Assembly: GCF_001468285.1 (NCBI RefSeq)
Contig: NZ_LNSB01000016.1
Location: forward strand, 27,660 to 91,659
DNA from: Sphingopyxis sp. HIX
Lineage (GTDB): Bacteria; Pseudomonadota; Alphaproteobacteria; Sphingomonadales; Sphingomonadaceae
Reading direction: 5' to 3'
Length of the DNA stretch: 64,000 nt
The notes beneath the pieces were generated by a model, which was not told the DNA's origin, ran no database searches, and saw nothing but the letters and a program-made list of their open reading frames with translations. Position 1 is the stretch's first letter. Each line of letters opens with the position of its first letter. Positions 62,947 through 64,000 of this stretch are shown piece after piece. Made by a program: the position numbers and the translations under genes.

Positions 62947-63910
62947 ACGGCACGCGCTGCTCGGCGCCCTGCTGGCGAGCGTCTTTCCCGCAAGCCTGGT
63001 CGAATCCGCGGCGCCGCCGGCCCCCGCCGTTGCCGAGGAACCCGTGCTGCGCGTCGTCATCCTCGGATCGGGGACCCCGGTGCCGAGCCGGACACAGGCG
63101 GGGACCGCGATCCTGGTCCAGGCGGGCGGCGACACCCTGCTCTTCGATTGCGGGCGTGGCTGCACGACGCGGCTGGCGCAGGTCGACCCGGCGCTGCTGC
63201 CGAAGATCGACCGGCTGTTCGTGACGCACCTCCACAGCGACCATGTCGTCGGCATCCCCGATTTGTGGCTCAACGGCTGGATGCAGGGGCGCGCGGGGCC
63301 GCTGCGCGTGTGGGGCCCGAAGGGCAGCGATGCGATGATGGCGGGGCTGCGCCGGGCCTTTGCCGCCGACATCGGGTACCGCCGCGCCGACGGCATTCCC
63401 GCGAACGACGCCGGCATCGCGCCCGCGGTGTCGGTCGTGCGCCGCGACGGTGTCGTCTATCGCAGCAGCGACCTCCAGGTCACCGCCTTTGCGGTGAAGC
63501 ATGGCGACGTCCCGGCCTTCGGCTATCGCATCGACAAGGGCGCGCATTCGGTGCTGATCTCGGGCGACACCGCCGCGACGCCCGCGCTCGCGCGCTATGG
63601 TCAAGGCGTCGACGTGGCGCTGGTCGAGGTCGCCTCGCCGCCAATGGCCGCCTATGTCCGGCGCAGCTTTTCGGCCGAACAGGCGAAGAAGATATTGGAC
63701 CTGCACCTCAGCGCCGAGGAGGCGGGCGACGCGCTTGCGGCGATGCGCCCGGGCCTTGCGGTCTATTATCACAGCGTGACCGGCGAAGCGGCCGACGCGG
63801 CTTTGCTCGCCGCGACGCGGAGGCGTTATGCGGGGCGGATGGAGGTCGGGCGCGATTTGATGGCGATCGAGGTCCATGCCGACCGGGTGGTGGTCGATCC
63901 GGTGGATTGA
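62936..63910 (+). CDS. Exported metallo-beta-lactamase-fold hydrolase
   Basis: ATG 62936 overlaps the monooxygenase stop by 11 nt. The 324-residue product has a signal peptide (residues 1-25) and the metal motif THLHSDH near residue 97. GSGTPVPSRTQAGT at the domain start and SGDTAATPALA later follow the RNase Z/arylsulfatase-like MBL pattern. In place of a typical DHFS-like motif it has YYHSVTG near the end. Periplasmic location suggests it may cleave an ester or lactone form of the substrate before uptake, which is inference. Confidence 0.88.
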   Translation: MAAKRHALLGALLASVFPASLVESAAPPAPAVAEEPVLRVVILGSGTPVPSRTQAGTAILVQAGGDTLLFDCGRGCTTRLAQVDPALLPKIDRLFVTHLHSDHVVGIPDLWLNGWMQGRAGPLRVWGPKGSDAMMAGLRRAFAADIGYRRADGIPANDAGIAPAVSVVRRDGVVYRSSDLQVTAFAVKHGDVPAFGYRIDKGAHSVLISGDTAATPALARYGQGVDVALVEVASPPMAAYVRRSFSAEQAKKILDLHLSAEEAGDALAAMRPGLAVYYHSVTGEAADAALLAATRRRYAGRMEVGRDLMAIEVHADRVVVDPVD

Positions 63911-63946
63911 TGGCGGTTGGTTTTGGGGTGGGGAGCGGACGTTCTT

Positions 63947-64000
63947 AATCCTCCCTGCGGCGAAGCCGTGGGGAGGGGGACCGCCCGCAGGGCGGTGGAG
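63947..64000. repeat. Sphingomonad-type intergenic palindrome (cut by window end)
   Basis: Two adjacent inverted pairs are visible: CTCCC...GGGAG at about 63951-63975, and ACCGCCC-GCA-GGGCGGT at 63980-63996. The G/C-rich style matches the palindrome at 22289. It continues past the window, so its full extent is unknown. Confidence 0.6.

Noticed and set aside
42986..64000. Attachment-site duplicate of the tRNA-Asn 3' end
   Set aside because: I did not find the tRNA 3' sequence again downstream, nor any integrase, so an integrative element is not supported within the window.

Overview
The window reads as chromosome of a high-GC alphaproteobacterium of the order Sphingomonadales (Sphingopyxis, Sphingomonas or Novosphingobium type). 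Three things point there: a circularly permuted two-piece tmRNA whose tag reads ANDNEALALAA, the gene order yqeY-dnaG-rpoD, and a dense aromatic meta-cleavage cluster with a TonB-dependent receptor. Coding density is very high. Neighbouring genes often overlap by 4 bp, and five convergent gene pairs share overlapping stop codons.

Region by region. 1-7 kb: the end of a DUF2339 membrane protein with exact 333-nt internal tandem repeats, tmRNA, mscL, a LemA/TPM-domain gene group and a Nudix hydrolase. 7-13.4 kb (minus strand): carA, two small unknown genes, carB, greA and a rhomboid protease. 13.5-19 kb: yqeY, dnaG interrupted by an intein, and rpoD. 19-31 kb: a deacetylase/formyltransferase pair, a PspC-like gene behind an excellent sigma-54 promoter match, MoxR and VWA proteins, a soluble chemoreceptor, Amj, DUF817, an M24 peptidase and a NamZ-type muramidase. 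32-42.7 kb: housekeeping genes tyrS, recG, sdhE, mfd, moaA and nadK, with a PilZ and an EAL protein. 42.7-43.4 kb: a large nested inverted repeat, tRNA-Asn and a gene-free stretch.

43.4-63.9 kb is a catabolic cluster. It encodes a TonB-dependent receptor, a flavin monooxygenase, an extradiol dioxygenase and the full oxidative lower meta pathway: a 2-hydroxymuconic semialdehyde dehydrogenase-like ALDH, tautomerase, 4-oxalocrotonate decarboxylase, dienoate hydratase, 4-hydroxy-2-oxovalerate aldolase and acylating acetaldehyde dehydrogenase. Around these lie three short-chain dehydrogenases, three SnoaL-like proteins, VOC proteins, a FAH-family enzyme, an inactive-looking class II aldolase, and two regulators (GntR/FCD and IclR). 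The substrate cannot be read from sequence. The accessory genes suggest something more elaborate than phenol.

The most notable items are the 314-residue LAGLIDADG intein placed exactly at a zinc-ligand cysteine of DnaG, the sigma-54 promoter before the PspC-like gene, the catabolic cluster with several catalytically degenerate enzymes and a candidate shared operator, the two unknown genes inside carAB, and the 333-nt repeats in the DUF2339 gene.
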